Part shown: positions 27,001 to 42,000 of the stretch, piece by piece | Position numbering within the stretch: the stretch's first letter is position 1 | Layout of the letters: every line of letters begins with the position of its first letter | Source: Epiperipatus broadwayi | Taxonomy: Eukaryota; Onychophora; Udeonychophora; Euonychophora; Peripatidae | Reading direction: 5' to 3' | NCBI GenBank assembly: GCA_028023455.1 | Contig: JAQFVV010000509.1 | Coordinates: 376,001-440,000 of the forward strand | DNA: 64,000 nt | The notes under the pieces: generated by a model | What the model was told of the DNA's origin: nothing | Seen by the model: only the letters and a program-made list of their open reading frames with translations | Database searches by the model: none | Program-made: the position numbers and the translations under genes

Positions 27001-30000
27001 CCAGTATTTGAAATCACTAAAATGGCATCAGGGAAAATTGGATTTAAAAATAAAAATTAAAGGTGATTGCTGAATGGTTATAGTAGATGGCTGATAAAAA
27101 AATGATCTGTTTACGGCAGTCAGTAATTACTCATGGTTATGGCTATGGGTGGCTGCTCTTAAAATACAAACACATATAAAATATATTTTTGAGCAATAAA
27201 TTATCTACTTAATTAATAAATCAGTTTAATAGTTAATATATTTAATAAAACAATGGTCTTTTTAATATTTTTCCTAGGAATATCATACTATATGCTACAT
27301 TCTCTTTAGAATGCAATTTCCTATTTTTTATTTTTATATTATAAACATTTTGCAAAGTTAAAGATTAATAACAACTGATAAAATATTATTATCATGCAAA
27401 GGTTGAATATCCAAATAAACAGACCATTATGAAAAAATGAATTTGTATTGTCACTAGAAATTATTTTATTAACATTTCTTTTTTGATAGGGTTAAAAAAA
27501 AATCAATAAATTTATGTTTTCAATTCATTATATTAATCACCTTGTTTTCTTTGCTTGTAACTCAAATTAAATTACATGCATACATAAACAATAACTTAAA
27601 AGCTTACTTCTTGGAGAACAATTTTTATACATGCAATTAAAAGAGAAAGGCTTAAAAAAAGGTACTCCTGAATCCAATGACTATAAAATATATATACAAT
27701 TAACTGTTTTTAAAATAATAAAGAGGATACATTCATTAGAATTTAGGAATGAAACTGCTTGTGCCCTTTGATGACTGATCTTATGTTGAAAAATTCTGCT
27801 TACTGGAGGTGCACTTTTAACAGGAGGTCTAGGAGGGGGCTGCTCTCTTGGGGTAGCTCTTGACTAAACAGATTTAAAAAAAAGATTAGAAACATTTTAG
27901 TTCCATTCACCCAAGCACTAGAATTTATTTCTACAATATGTTTAAACTATTTTTTTTTTCATTATTATAATATTTACTACACAATTTATATTTGCAATTC
28001 GTGTAATCTTTTCCCCAGCTTCATCATATCTTGAAAACAAATGAAAACTTAATAGTACTGCAACTTAATTTTGTGATGAAATATAATTTTGAAAAACAAA
28101 AATACAAAAAAAAAAAAAAAATTAAATAAAAAAAAGCATTTACTAAAAGATTTCATTACTTAACAATTTCTAACACTTGAAACTAAATGAACATACAGTT
28201 TGGTAACTGCCTTTTAATATCAATATGTTATTAAGGAAATATATATATTGTTTTTAAATCTATTTAGGTGACAGTGTGCATCTCAAAAATTTAAATATAT
28301 CTTTACTTTAACTTTTCAAAATATAATGACTTTTTTTTTATTGCTTTCTATTCCCAATAGACATTTTTTTTATTAAAATCTGTGAATAGCATTTAGTTTT
28401 TATTAAGCTTTAATATATATATATATTAATTTTTAATTATATATACTAAATATTATTTAGCATTTTTAAACTTCATTATAAAGTATCTCCTTTTTCTTCT
28501 ATTTACATTCAGAACAAAAAAGCTAAAATAGATTATTAAAGAAACTTGTTTAGGACTGTCAATTAATAACCGATAATTTCCTAGCAATATCAAAGGTAAT
28601 TTTCTCCAGTTATTTACATGAATATAAGCCCTTAATTTCTACTGTTTACATCATTATAAATCTATTAAACTATTTAATTGAAGGTATATAACTCTTTGGA
28701 GAAGATAAATTATTAATTATAGGATGTCAAAAGATGTGAGCTTTTGGATTCTCATACCTATAAAAATAGTTGTGTGGGTTTAAAATCTTTATACTAAGTT
28801 GGTTTAGAAATAAATAAGAATTTCTTGGATCTTCTTTTTCTTCTATTTAACCTCAGGACACAAGAGCTATAAGAGATTACTAGAGAAAATACTTCTTTTT
28901 CTTCTATTTAGATTTAGGACACAAGAGCTATAATAGGTTATAGAGAAAATTTTAGCCTTAGAATTATTTTTCCTAGCAATATCATTTTCTCTGGTAGTTT
29001 ACATGAAAGTAATCCCTTAATTTCCATTGCTTACATCATTATAAATCCATGAAAATATTTAACATGTACACTCCTTTGGGGAAGACAAATTATTAACTAG
29101 AGGTAGTCAAAAGCAGACAATGAACTTCTGGTTTAAAATCCTTATAACTACGTACTTGGTTTAGAAGTAAAAGATAATTTCTTGGATCTTCTTTTTCTTC
29201 TATTTAAACTCACAACCAAAGAGCTGTAACAGGTTGCAACACAAAATTTGTTTAGATTTAGGACTTTCAATAAGTAATTGATAGTTTGGGAGCAACATCA
29301 AAGATAAAGTTATCTGGTTATTTTACATGGATATAATGCTTTAATTTCCATTGTTTAAATCATTATCAGTCAATGAAGATATTTAATATATAAAATCACA
29401 TATATGACTATCAAGACATTTTATTAGTCTCGAGTTTATACCTCAGTAGGCGATACTCAATTCGAGGGCTGAAGATTCTGAATCAATGAAGATTAAATAA
29501 AATTATGACTCAGTCTTTTTAATAATTATATGAGCAAAAGAAGACTGCTAAACATACGCAGAAGATTAATTATAATGACTGATGGTTAGTGGACCCCCCC
29601 CCCCATAAGTATTGAAGTTGTTATAATTTAGTTTTTTTAAAAACAAAATTTAATAGGAAGATTTTGATAAAACAAAAAATAAACAAATGTTTATATGTAA
29701 ATAAAAAGTAAAAAAAAAACCACATTTATTTAAAAAAAAAAATCTTACAAAAAAAATTTCAATTATTTAAAACTAATTTAAAATAATTTTCAGTAAGAAT
29801 TTAAATAAAAAAATATTTTTACTTTTGAATTTTATCATAAACAATTCTAGATATTGAAGTTAAAAATGAATTTTTTTATAACAAAACATATTACATTTTC
29901 ATACAATTAAACAAACTGTTATAACATATATCAAAATTAACTTATCAAGTCTTACAGCAACACATGTTTTGATATGAATTATTTTCGATTAAAAACAATT

Positions 30001-33000
30001 AAAGCTATTGATACACTGCATCAATTATTCTACAAAATGCACAAAATAGACATAAACCATATTAAAATGCATATACTGTATCTAGTTCTTGTTTTACAGA
30101 ATAGTAGATTAAATCACTTTTAATGATTTCCACCAACCTTTCTTGATAAATACCCCTTTAAGTACCTATTAGTATATAACCAAGCCAGTCTGATAACGGG
30201 TGTAAAGTTTTAATTATCGTTCCAAGTCGCTAGTAAATTTATTTAACAATTACAGCTTAAAACGTCTCAGTATTATCTATAGCCAAAAGTTATACATTCA
30301 ATTTATTGAATTTAATGAGCTTACCTTATGATTAACTGCCAAACATTGTTCTTCATTAAATACTTTAAACAAACATAAAACACTATGAATATGAGCGTGC
30401 ATATATTAATTTTCAACGAAAATGGAATAACCGTTTTAATTACAGTATGTCATTACTTACCGCATCATTGCACAATGTAGGATCTCGATATTTAGAATAC
30501 ATTATAAATTTTAAGAAACCATTTATAGATGCTTATATATATATAAATGCTTGAAAAACATTCTACTATACCTAAATCTATTTTACATGAAAGCAAACAA
30601 TTTTATTTTAAGATCTTGATAAACAGTTTGCACTAATTTTCCAACATAATTCTATCAAACTATTCATTTACCTCAAACCAAAATATACTGGGGAAAAAAA
30701 AATTTCTCCCAAGTCAAATAATATTTGAGCATAGTGACAGATTGAGCATCAATCCAGAAATGGTTAGCTCTCAAGTCTATTACCGACCTTATCACTGAGC
30801 TAAAAAAAACGGTTAGCTCTCAAGTCTATTACCGACCTTATCACTGAGCTACCTTGCGCAGGGAATCATATTAAAAGTATTAACAGTAAATTACTTAAAT
30901 CTCCAGCTCTAGATGAAACTAAAACTATACTTGGTTTATGTTAAATATTAACTTACCTTCATCCCCTAATTATTTTTCAATAAGAAAGTCAAAATTTTCA
31001 ATTACATATATATATTTTCATAAGGTTGCAAAAGATTCTGATAAAATCCTGCATTGCTAATCTATTGTTATCAAATGTATTCTTAATTTATTGTTTTATG
31101 TTACATTATATATTTTCTCTAAAGGCACTGCTAAAAAAAAAAAAAAAAAAATCCATTTTTTGTCTAAAACTTTCTAGTAGTTGCTTTAATTATTTATTTT
31201 ATCAGTCTTCTTAAAAACCATATATATTAACAAGATTTGAAAATGATAATCCAACCCTTTATTAAAATAGCTAATTTTGTCTTTTGTTTAATTAGGTCAA
31301 ACCATTTCAATTCTAGTAAAAAAAATGTCACACTTCATTTGAATTTTTTTTTCATTGACTGCTGATATTTATTTTTTAAAAAAAGGGTAAAATAAAAAGA
31401 ACATTAGCATGGACGAAGTTTTTATAATCAATGCACTAATTCTTTTCTAAATTTTGAATCAATGAAAATTTAAAAAATGGGGAACATCCCTCTCATCCAA
31501 AATGAACAAATGTTGTTGAACATAATAATAAGAGACAACAAAAAATATTTACAGATAAAACAGCAGATTTAAATCAACTGATCACAATTACAATAAATTT
31601 GGAGATGGTCTAGACATGCTTCTACAAAAAAAAACGATAAAAGATAAACAAAAATTCTCCTATATGTTCATAATAAAGATCAAAGAATGGAATTGTTACA
31701 TATGAAGAACAATCCTATTTGGTTGCCCACAACAGCAGAGTTAATGGTCTCAAGAACTAAGTTTTTAGATTGAAGCACAACAAACATATGATCTCCCTAG
31801 CAACTACTTGACTATCAATTTAAAAATCAAAGCAGAAAAAAAAACTTTTAGAGGCTTTATTTCACATTGGAATGATGAAATCCAATAAATTTCAATTAAA
31901 ATTCCTTAACTTTTCTCATTATTATATGCTAAACACGTTAACTTTTGTGACTATTTTTTTTTTTTTTAAATGTCCTTTAATAATTACCCCCCCCCCATTA
32001 TAAAATATTAAGAAGATAACTTTTTTTTTTTAAAAAAGTAAATATTTAAGAGAAATATTAAAATATTATTTTTTTTTATATCAAGAATTTATTAAAACTC
32101 AGATAATACAGATCTTAACTTGTAATAATTTTAAATTACAGTATAATAATGTTAGATTGTTTATGTGCAATCTTACAATGTACAGTTTAAAGCCAGATGG
32201 CAGAAAAAAAAAGTTACCAATGCACTTAAAAAGAATGGCCCATACGGACATAAACCTGATAAAATATAAATTCTCAACCTTCATATAACAAACTTTTAAC
32301 TTTAAATCGGGTTTTATTCTATGCTCTAAATAGATTGTTTCTCCAGACAATATCGTTATTAGATAATTTTTAAAAAAAAATAATATTTATGAATAAAAGC
32401 TTATTTAAACAAAATAATGCTTTTAGTATTATAGATATTTTCCATATATTTTAAAATAAAATTTAAGCAAAATTAAGTCAATTTCTACTCATAAAATTAA
32501 CTGAAACTATAAACAAACAAACAAAAATATTTTAAATTGCAATTTTGAGTATTAATGATTATTTCCTTATAGTGGGTATTTGAATTTTATCAGAAACAAG
32601 AATTTATCCTATTACTGTATTCAAGAATCATCTATTGTTAAGTTTGAATGACCAAAAGAAACTAGGTGGTAGTGTTAATTAAATCTTTTGACCATTATCT
32701 GAAACTTATGCAGAAATTGAAAGTAAATGGGGAGCCAGGTGATGTTTCATTTGGTAACATTTCACTTACAAATTACTTTTAGACAATTAAGGAAGAAAAC
32801 TGATCTTATTGAGATAACTGCTTTAAATTAATCTTAAGGAATAAAAGTGATAGTAAATGCTATATTTAAAAATAAATAAAGAATATTGTAAACGAAGTAA
32901 ATAATATTTATGTAAGCTAAATAATTGCTATGTGAGTTAAATAACATAATAAGAAGTTATATATTTTACAAAAGTAAAATATTTCATATAAGTTTGTACT

Positions 33001-36000
33001 TAGATATAGAGACCAATTAAGCTGATTATAATTAAAAGATTTATTCCTCTTCCCAAAATAGCATTATAAATAATTAGACTTTTAATCTAAATCTAGAAAT
33101 TTCCATGGTATGCGAGATAATTAAAAAATTATAACATTGCTTCCTAGGAATGATCTGGAACTGGACAAAAAGATAACTTAAAAAATATAGACTGAAGAAT
33201 AAGTGTATACATACACATCATGAAAGCTGCTTCATGCTGTGAACCAAGCAATTGCAAGGCTGGAGTTCGAGTGTATCAAGAGGAAAACAGAGCACCCAGC
33301 GAATTTCCACCACTGAAGATTCCGAAGTGGACCTAGAGATTTTTACAGGCCACATCAGCCATATTATTTTGTAAGCCTCTATGGCCACTTATATATATTG
33401 TTTTAATATTACCTTTTATATCATCTTGCTGACCAAATAAACATTAGTTAAACCATCAAACATCACATGATCACCATTCTTTATGCTTTCATAAGCTGTT
33501 TTTCACAGAGGTAAAACTCTCCATACAGTAGCGCCATTCAGTGCAAGCCAGAGTAAGCATTGGTCATTAGTTAATCAAATTCTTTATGTTATAATTACTT
33601 CTGCTTGTCTTTTCGCCCTTACCATGACTGCAGTACTTGGAGTGGCAGTACACAAAATTAAGTTTTTGTTAACCAGAAAGCAAATTAAAATATACTTGAT
33701 TTCTGTCAATTGATAAGAAACATAGTTAAGAAATGTCTTCCAAAAGATTTCACAGACAAAATCTATACCCTATTATATAGAGTTCTGCTTAGAAGCAATG
33801 TTATATATGTAGACTAGCATAATTCAAACACTATTATTTCAAAAAGTTCTACTATTTGGACAAAATTGTTTTGATTTATTATTTTAATTACTGTTGTATA
33901 AAAATTTTATGCTGATAAGCATATTTTGCATTTCAATGTGTTAGATTGTTGTAACAAAAATTATTAAATATAAAGACATTATAGATAGTAAAACTGATAT
34001 TTATTCACATATTCAACAGTTTGGGTTTACAATGAGGAAGCAAAAGATTTATTGTTGAAATCTGAAAAATTCTCAATTTAAAAAATTCCTGGAACTAGGA
34101 ATTTCAGATTAATCAGTTTATCTGAATTTCATACAGGTTATAGACAATAAGGAAGAGAAGTTTTGACTTACCAAGATTTATATTTGAAAATTTAGTTTAA
34201 CAATTCTAAAAGGACGTATAAAACTGTCACATATATTTAGTTTATAATATTCTATGTAAGTGTAAATGTTTTCTACCCTTAAGTAGATTTTGAGACAAAT
34301 CAACAATGAGATACTTCATTCAAGTGATTGTCAACGATAGTTTGCCACTATTGGTCAATCCTTTATTTAATTTACCTTTCCACTTAATAGAGAGCTTTAT
34401 CACAAACTGTAACAAGCCTTTTACATCATACTGAATAGAATAAGAGCAAAGAATTGATTAAAAGATTTTTTCAGAAATCAAAATTCATGAAAAGTCTTTA
34501 GTTTCTATGGAAAAGCATAGTGATTAATGGATGTAACTGCCACATTCAAGATTTGTGATTTGAATACAAACCAGATGAATATTTTCCCTGAAACTACAAG
34601 CAGGCTTACAATTTTTCTTTCGAATATCAGACCCATAGATATGTTTTCTAAAGAATAAAGATCTCAAATTAATCTGGACTGGTCAACGTACTCTGATGGG
34701 GAAGCAATGCTGCTCCTATAGGTTTAGTGATAAAACTACACAAATTCTTTAAAGTCTCTTATATGCAGAATAGTTAGCTAAATTTTTAAATCAATTAACC
34801 TTTGATATAGATAGGTATTTACTTAAACACAAGTATGTACAATTTTGTTTTTGGCTGCTAAATAACAAAGACCTTTCCTCTAGGAATAAATATAATTTTA
34901 ATTTAATTAAGCTGGTTTAAATGTTCCCATCAAATTAGTTGTATAAATATATATTTATGAATATCCATGAACATTAAATTAGTGGGAAAACAAATTTTAT
35001 CTCTCAACATTTAAACTGATTTTTCATATATAGTGTGAGGCATTTAAAAGATAAGTTCTCTCTCCAAGCTGCCTGCAGTGTAAACTCTGAATTAATGCAT
35101 GTGTTATGTAGCAATACAGTTTAGCTATTTACCACAAAAATGTTAAGGTGCTAGCTTGTCTGGATTATGGCTGCAATATGGTATACAATAGTGCTTCATA
35201 TCTTAATCCATGATAGAATGCTAACATTAAGTTCAGTTTTAAATTGGATAAAATTGCTACTGAAACATTTCAAATGATTCAAATTTTGTATGGCAGTAAA
35301 ATAATGAGCTGCAAGATGGTTTTCAAATAGTTCACAAGATTTCATAATGGCAGACAGAGCATTGAAGATGATCCAAGAAGATAAGAATCACACTATCACC
35401 TTTCCAGACATGCTAGTGCCTAAATTTTTTTGTGGCGAATAACTAAATTTACCATAACGTATGTATTGATGGCAGTGAGGTAGCTTGAAAAAAACTAGTA
35501 ATTTTTTACCGGGATAGATTGTGTGTGTATATATATATATTGTAATCTCTCTATCATGGGTTACATATATAACTCAGTAAAAGCTCATATAAAATGCCTA
35601 CTTTGTCTGTTATCTGAATGAAACTTTGTCTGCAATGCTGTCTAATTGGTTGTTTTAAACAAATTACAAAAACGATAAATATGACAGTGTTGAAAAAAAA
35701 AATTAATAAATAACTATATGTAACTAAACTGTAATTTATACTTACGAGTATCTTATACAAATGAAATAATTCCATCCTTTATATTCAATAATCCGTAATA
35801 TTTTATGCGCCGAAAGTAATTCTGCCATTAATAAAAAATGCTCGGAAAAAAATCAATACATATGTTTTTAACTACAACAAAGAACTGAATAGGTATAATA
35901 TTTAAATTGTGAAGAAAATGTGATTACAGTACATAAATTCATGCTTAAAATGTGATATTTAATGGGGGGGGGGGGATAGATGCTATAGAACCATATTTAC

Positions 36001-39000
36001 ATTTAGTTTTAGTTAGAATATGACTAGTTGTTCGTAATGCTATCAAATACAACAGGTATATTTAAAAATTTTAATTTAGAGGGTTAATTTGATTATTAGC
36101 ATTTGATTCAAAGCACATAATTCCGCAAAGCAAAAAAAAATTATTTCTATAATATTAAAATCTGTTGTTTAATTTACATTAGATCTTTAAAAAAAAATTA
36201 GTAAAGCAACCAATTAAAAAAAAAAATAGTGCTCACATAGGCCGGGTACATTTGTATAAATATAAAAGCGGACAGTTAAAATTAAGTTTCAACAATAGCT
36301 TAGCTAATTGTAATACTGTATCTCAAAAAAGGAAAAAAAAATTGCTTATTTATTAAAAAAAAAAAAAACAGAAAGAGATAATAAATTTAACTTTTGATAA
36401 AAATATCATTTTTTTATTTTTTCATAACAGAAAAGAATTAAAAAGAAAAGTAAAATTTAAAAAGAAATAAAAATTGTGCTTTTTAAAATAGAAAGATATT
36501 TAGATAAAAAAAATTTAATTTGATTCAAGATAAAAAAGGAATTAGGTAAATAACTGAAATCTGTTTTTAAGATAATTTTTCCTTGCTCTTATTAAAAATA
36601 ATTCTACCATGTCAAAAAAATAAGGGATTAAGTGAAATCTTTTGTGTCATAATTCAAAAATACAACTATCTTTGAAAAATTTTAAAGTTAATTAATAAAA
36701 AATAAAAAAAAGATAGAGAACAGATAATAACAGACAATGGAGAGTTACATATGTTAGAGTATTACCATAATCTATCATTAAATGTTGAATGTCTAGAAAA
36801 TTTTAAACTTTATTTAAACTTTTCCAAATACAAACATCTGTTAGTAATAATGCAAAAGTTAGTAGACTACACAATGTTTAGTGGTATTATTCTTCGCTCA
36901 TCAGATGTTGCTGGCCTGACTAGTGACAATATTAGTATAGGAATCAAACATATCTTTAGATTCTTAAATATCGAATTTTAAGGCGATGCTCTAACCAAAT
37001 GAGTGTCAAAGGCAACAGTCAGTAGAAATTTCATAGACTTATCTACGAGGGTTGGTTCAAATCCTCCGGATTCCTCAACTTTTTTTTTTAGAATTAGATA
37101 TAAAAGGTTGTTTTTTGTTTCATTTATTGCTGTTGTAATTTTGATTGTTACTATTCAAATTACAAGAAAAGGCATTTCTATTGTCCTCCAAGTTCAATTC
37201 ATGACAGTTCATCACTTAAAAGACATGATTATTTCTGGGCAATTGCATATATCTACTATGGCTGAGTAGAGAGCCTGTCAGAGTGCTTGTCCTGTATTTC
37301 CAAAATGTAGCCTAAGTGATACAATAAGATGTCCGCAAAATTGTTAAAATAAATGCCTAGTTAATCCTACCGTAGTCAGGATTGTTTGCCATTGCTATAT
37401 TTTGAGTGCCTATAATGCCAGCTGAAAAATCATCAGAGAAGAAATAGTCTATGAACTCAAGTTACATCGGCAATAGAAAACTCTTTAATATTATGTTCTA
37501 AATGTCTAAAGGAAAAGACTGCGAAATGTTGAGTTCAAAAAAATTTGGTAAGACAATGTCAACTGACTCATTTGAATAAGTAATAACTTTGCTAATAATC
37601 AGCAAAACTGATTTAATTTTACCAAAAGGCTTTTTTTTAAATTTAGCAAATAACGTTAATCTAAGACCATTTATATATTAAAAAAACATTTGCTTTTATA
37701 TACTATTCTCATATTATTAAACCTGGAGCTAGGAAATCAATCAAGTTGAGCTGAACTAAAAGAATTTAAGTAAATGAATTAAATCATTATAAGTTTTATG
37801 AACTTTGCTGATTCATTTTTAATATTTTTTTCTTCTGATTACATATTTGTAAATGCAAGGGAGTAGAGAAATTTAATTTGTTTACCAAGCTTTTTTTATT
37901 ATTGTTATTAATAAATTGTTATTTCAAGTTTCATTTCTCATTCGTTAGACAAGTATTTGGTATATGTTTAGGATTTAGAATATATTATGATATAGCTGCT
38001 CTGATAGGGCATATCTATTAGGTTAGCATGGGTATGTGGGGTAAATGATGATCTGCAAATATGACTGGGGTTTGCCTTGAGACTAGTGCTTGGACACTGA
38101 ATGGATAAATAATCATTCCCTAGGGTCATAAAGATAAAATATAATCACTAGCTGGCACAAAATTCCATTATAATATAAATACCTTAGATGGTCAATTTTT
38201 AGTGAAAATTTTCTAATTAGTTTTCCTTCAATTCAGTAAACTTTTCAAGATCTTCCTAATGATTTCATTAATTTATACTAGAATCTTCTTCCTGTGATTA
38301 TTTTTCTAATTATAATCAATAAATAACTTTACTTTTATGTTTATAATCATTCTCTTCTCTTGTTACATATTGTCATATACTACATGTAATTCTATTTTTT
38401 TTTTAAAAAAGCATAATTACAACAACTCATAATTTTATTCAACTATATAAAATTTAAATTTATCTATACAAAAGTTAATTAATTATTAATAATATACTCA
38501 TACATATATCACCCAATGTATCTTTAAATTGACTGCAAAAAATTTAGCTTTAATTATAATTTCCAAATATTTCATCCCTAATAGTAGAAATATTTAATAT
38601 TGATAAATATATCAACATGGTTTAAAGATCAGTACAATTGGGAGTGAAATAGTTATTATTAAATATTTGGAAACCATTTCACCCCCAATTGTACTGATCT
38701 TTTAACCATGTTGATATATTTATCAATATTAAATATTTCTACTATTAGGGATGAAATATTTGGAAATTATAATTAAAGCTAAATTTTTGGCAGTCAATTT
38801 AAAGATACATTGGGTCATATATGTATGAGTACCTTAATAATTAATTAACTTTTGTATGTATAAATTGTAAGGTTTACAAAAAAGGAATATACATATATAT
38901 TTATGAATTATGTATAAATAATAATTAATATATAATAAATAGGTGTATTATGAAGGTTATACTTAAAATTATTTCTGTATTATAATCAAAAAATTAACTG

Positions 39001-42000
39001 CAAGAGGGGCATACTAGTTAAGTTGACAACATCATTAGATAGATGTTTTTTCCTGAATTGGGGGGGCTAGTTAGACATTGTAGATATATTAATTAAACAA
39101 AATCTACGGTCTTTTGTCAGTTTTTATATAAACTGATTTGCAACTTGTTCTAAAGTTAATTTTGATCAAATACAATAAATTTCAAACAAAAATACATACA
39201 ATTCTAAAAAAAAAAATAATTCAATTAGTGATTTTCACCCACTTTTCAACTGCTGAAACCAAATAAAAAAAAAAGGCCTATCATGGAAAATTTATTGTAT
39301 GTAAGTGTATATTAAGATCTCTTTTCTTTAAAGCAGGATGGATTTTTGTGAATTAATCTCTAATATCTCTATGTCAACTATATATTTACCAAAAATAAAT
39401 TTTTTAAATCAACATCCATTGTAAAATTATATGGTGTATGTTGAAGAAATGAAAAGGCCAATAAAGATTAAGGTCACTATTGTAACGATATATGTCATTA
39501 CATTAATTTAAAATAAAAACTTAAAAGTTCGCAAATAAAAGTAACAAACTAAACGCTAAAATTAAAATGTTTGTTAAACGTATATACATTCGAACAGATG
39601 CCAAACTTTAAAAATATTTTTTTAAAAAAAAACAAATAAATAAGAATTTGAACGTACTTTTTTATAAAAAAAAATACAAGATTTAAAAATAAAAACAGGT
39701 ATTAATTAATTCTTGTAATCTGTAAATGGAAATGATTGTTTATAAATTGTTTGAAAAGCAAGCTAGCCTTGGGCTCTTGTATAATTGAAATGATCTGATG
39801 AAAGATAGATAAGAAAATAAAGAGAAATTAGCTTGACCAATGGAAGCACTAAGCCTTGGCTTGGACCCTAATGAAAGTGATGGATTAGTGACGTTTTGTT
39901 GATTGAATCCGTGTGGATAATATAAAAAGGGAAATACAGTTTTTTCTGACAGTTCCAGCGTTTTGTGTTTGAGAAATGTGGTAGGACGCACATACCACAC
40001 TCTCTGTATAAAAAAAAAAAAAATGAAAAGACTGTGATACCTTGAACCAGCTATTGCCATCTCCAGAACATTATCTTCCAATGGAGGCGTCGCGGGAATT
40101 AAAAACAGAAACCTGGACTCTTCTACCGTGAGCTATGAACTTTACAAATTAACAACAACAAAAAAAGTAATTAAGAACTTTCGTCAATGTTTTTTTTAAA
40201 GATTCAGCTAATTTAAATTTTTCAAATGAACTCTTATTTGATTTTCAAATTAATAATTGATTGTTTAAATTTATATAGTTAAGTTTTGCTAAAATCATTT
40301 CCATTTTATTATTATTATTTGTAGTAATATTTATTGTAGAAATTATTAAATGCATTACACTTAAGTTGGGTATAGACGTTGCAGAGATTCGTTAACGGTT
40401 GATTATGTTGTGGTTTTCACAGTCGATTAGAATATATAAGTCAACGATGTCATAGGGTGTCTTATGATGAACACCAAAGGGTCTCCTGTATTCCCTCAGC
40501 AATTGACGTTACCGATTGACTTTGTATTTTGATCGGTTGTGTTTAATTTGGAATGTTTTTGACCGTGGAATCTGCAGCCGATCTATACTCGACATTATAA
40601 AACAAATTGTATAAAAATAATCTGTGCGAACGTATTTAAATGTTAAATTTAAGTCGGGCGTGAATGGCTATATAGTTTTGTAAAGTTATATTAAGGGAGG
40701 GTAATCTTAGGTTATTCATTTCGTAGTTGAATTGGTTCAATGGATTGGATATATTTGTGTAATTGTAGATGCAGTATGAGATCCGCTACGGGCAGGATTA
40801 TATATATACGCCACACACCTTCTGTTTGCCTATGGATGGGTTTGTAAGACGGCAAAGGACCGCAGTCCATTCCTATGGAGTTTTATGTTTATTGTTCTAC
40901 TTGCCAACAGATGTAACATTCCTGTTGGTGGAGAGACAATGTCTTCTCTAATTCTACTTACTGATCAGATGTACATTCCTGACAGTATAGTATTTTGTGT
41001 TGTCGTATTTTCATGCTACATTGAATACATAAATGTATCAGATGGATTGGCGCCGGTTTGATTGCGAAATTTGTTGCCTAAGGTTAAATCAGGGAAGAAT
41101 ATTTTCTTTTCAAATGCAGATCTATGTAGTCTATTCATCCTCGACTCACTAAATAAATATTAAACTCATGGTTGTAATTTATTTAAATGTAAAACTAAAG
41201 ATTAATAGAAAAATCTAAAATGTTGAATTTATTCCTCAAAATTTAAATGTTATTTTATATGTGCGTAAATAAATATTTTTATGTGTTAATTTCTGGCAGT
41301 GGCTTTTATTTATTTATATTCAAGATATAAATTAAGATATAGATTTTTATCTCTGCGTCTCCACTGAGCTAGTGACTTGGGCTAACGATCTGAATATTTA
41401 AATAAAGTGGAATCTTAACAGCGCGTATCTGCCTACTCTATAAATTTTTCTAGGTTTAAATGCCTAGATGGCGCCTTGTAGAGCAGATATCGTAGTTTGC
41501 GGTTAGATTCGATCTTCACTTCTTTTTCGATCATTATAATTGGCATCCCAAGTGTGGCCTTACCTCAGAGATTGACCCTGAGAAGGGGAATTGATGATGA
41601 TGAAATTTTCTATCTTTAATAAATCACGAGTGCCCTGAGAATTTTAAAAGTGAATCATGCAAATAACATTTGTTGTTTTTTCTGAAATAAGTACATTTTT
41701 GTACTAACGTAAAGTTATAGCCAGATGTTTAATAAACCACTAGTACTTTTGAAAATAAATCATGCCCGTAATATTTTTTCTGAAATTAGTATAAATATAT
41801 TTGTTGTATTGACGTGGAGTTACAGTTTGAAGTTTTGTTTAAAAAGTGCTGCCAGTAAGAAAAATTGCGCATATGTAAATATAAATGCGAGGAATAAAAC
41901 GTAATAATAAATATAAATCATAATTTTTTTTTTTTAAAAAAGTCTTGTTAAATTAACATCTAATCGTTCAACTTGCCTAAGTAATAGTTAAAGGTAGGAG

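Larger units (their letters stand above)
24718..27730 (-). other. PKMYT1: Myt1 intron 2 contents
   Basis: Includes a 76-bp palindrome (25183-25258) and a tRNA-like stretch at about 26600-26700. The region 24830-26560 is pyrimidine-rich on the plus strand, as an antisense A-rich LINE might be, but I could not recognise a protein in it. Confidence 0.45.

Noticed and set aside
36968-37070. A genuine tRNA gene
   Set aside because: D-arm and T-arm similarities point in opposite directions and no acceptor stem forms.
40769-40951. 60-codon plus frames in element 2 LTRs (40769 and 43540) as genes
   Set aside because: They are identical only because the LTRs are identical. The frame is not open in elements 1 or 3.
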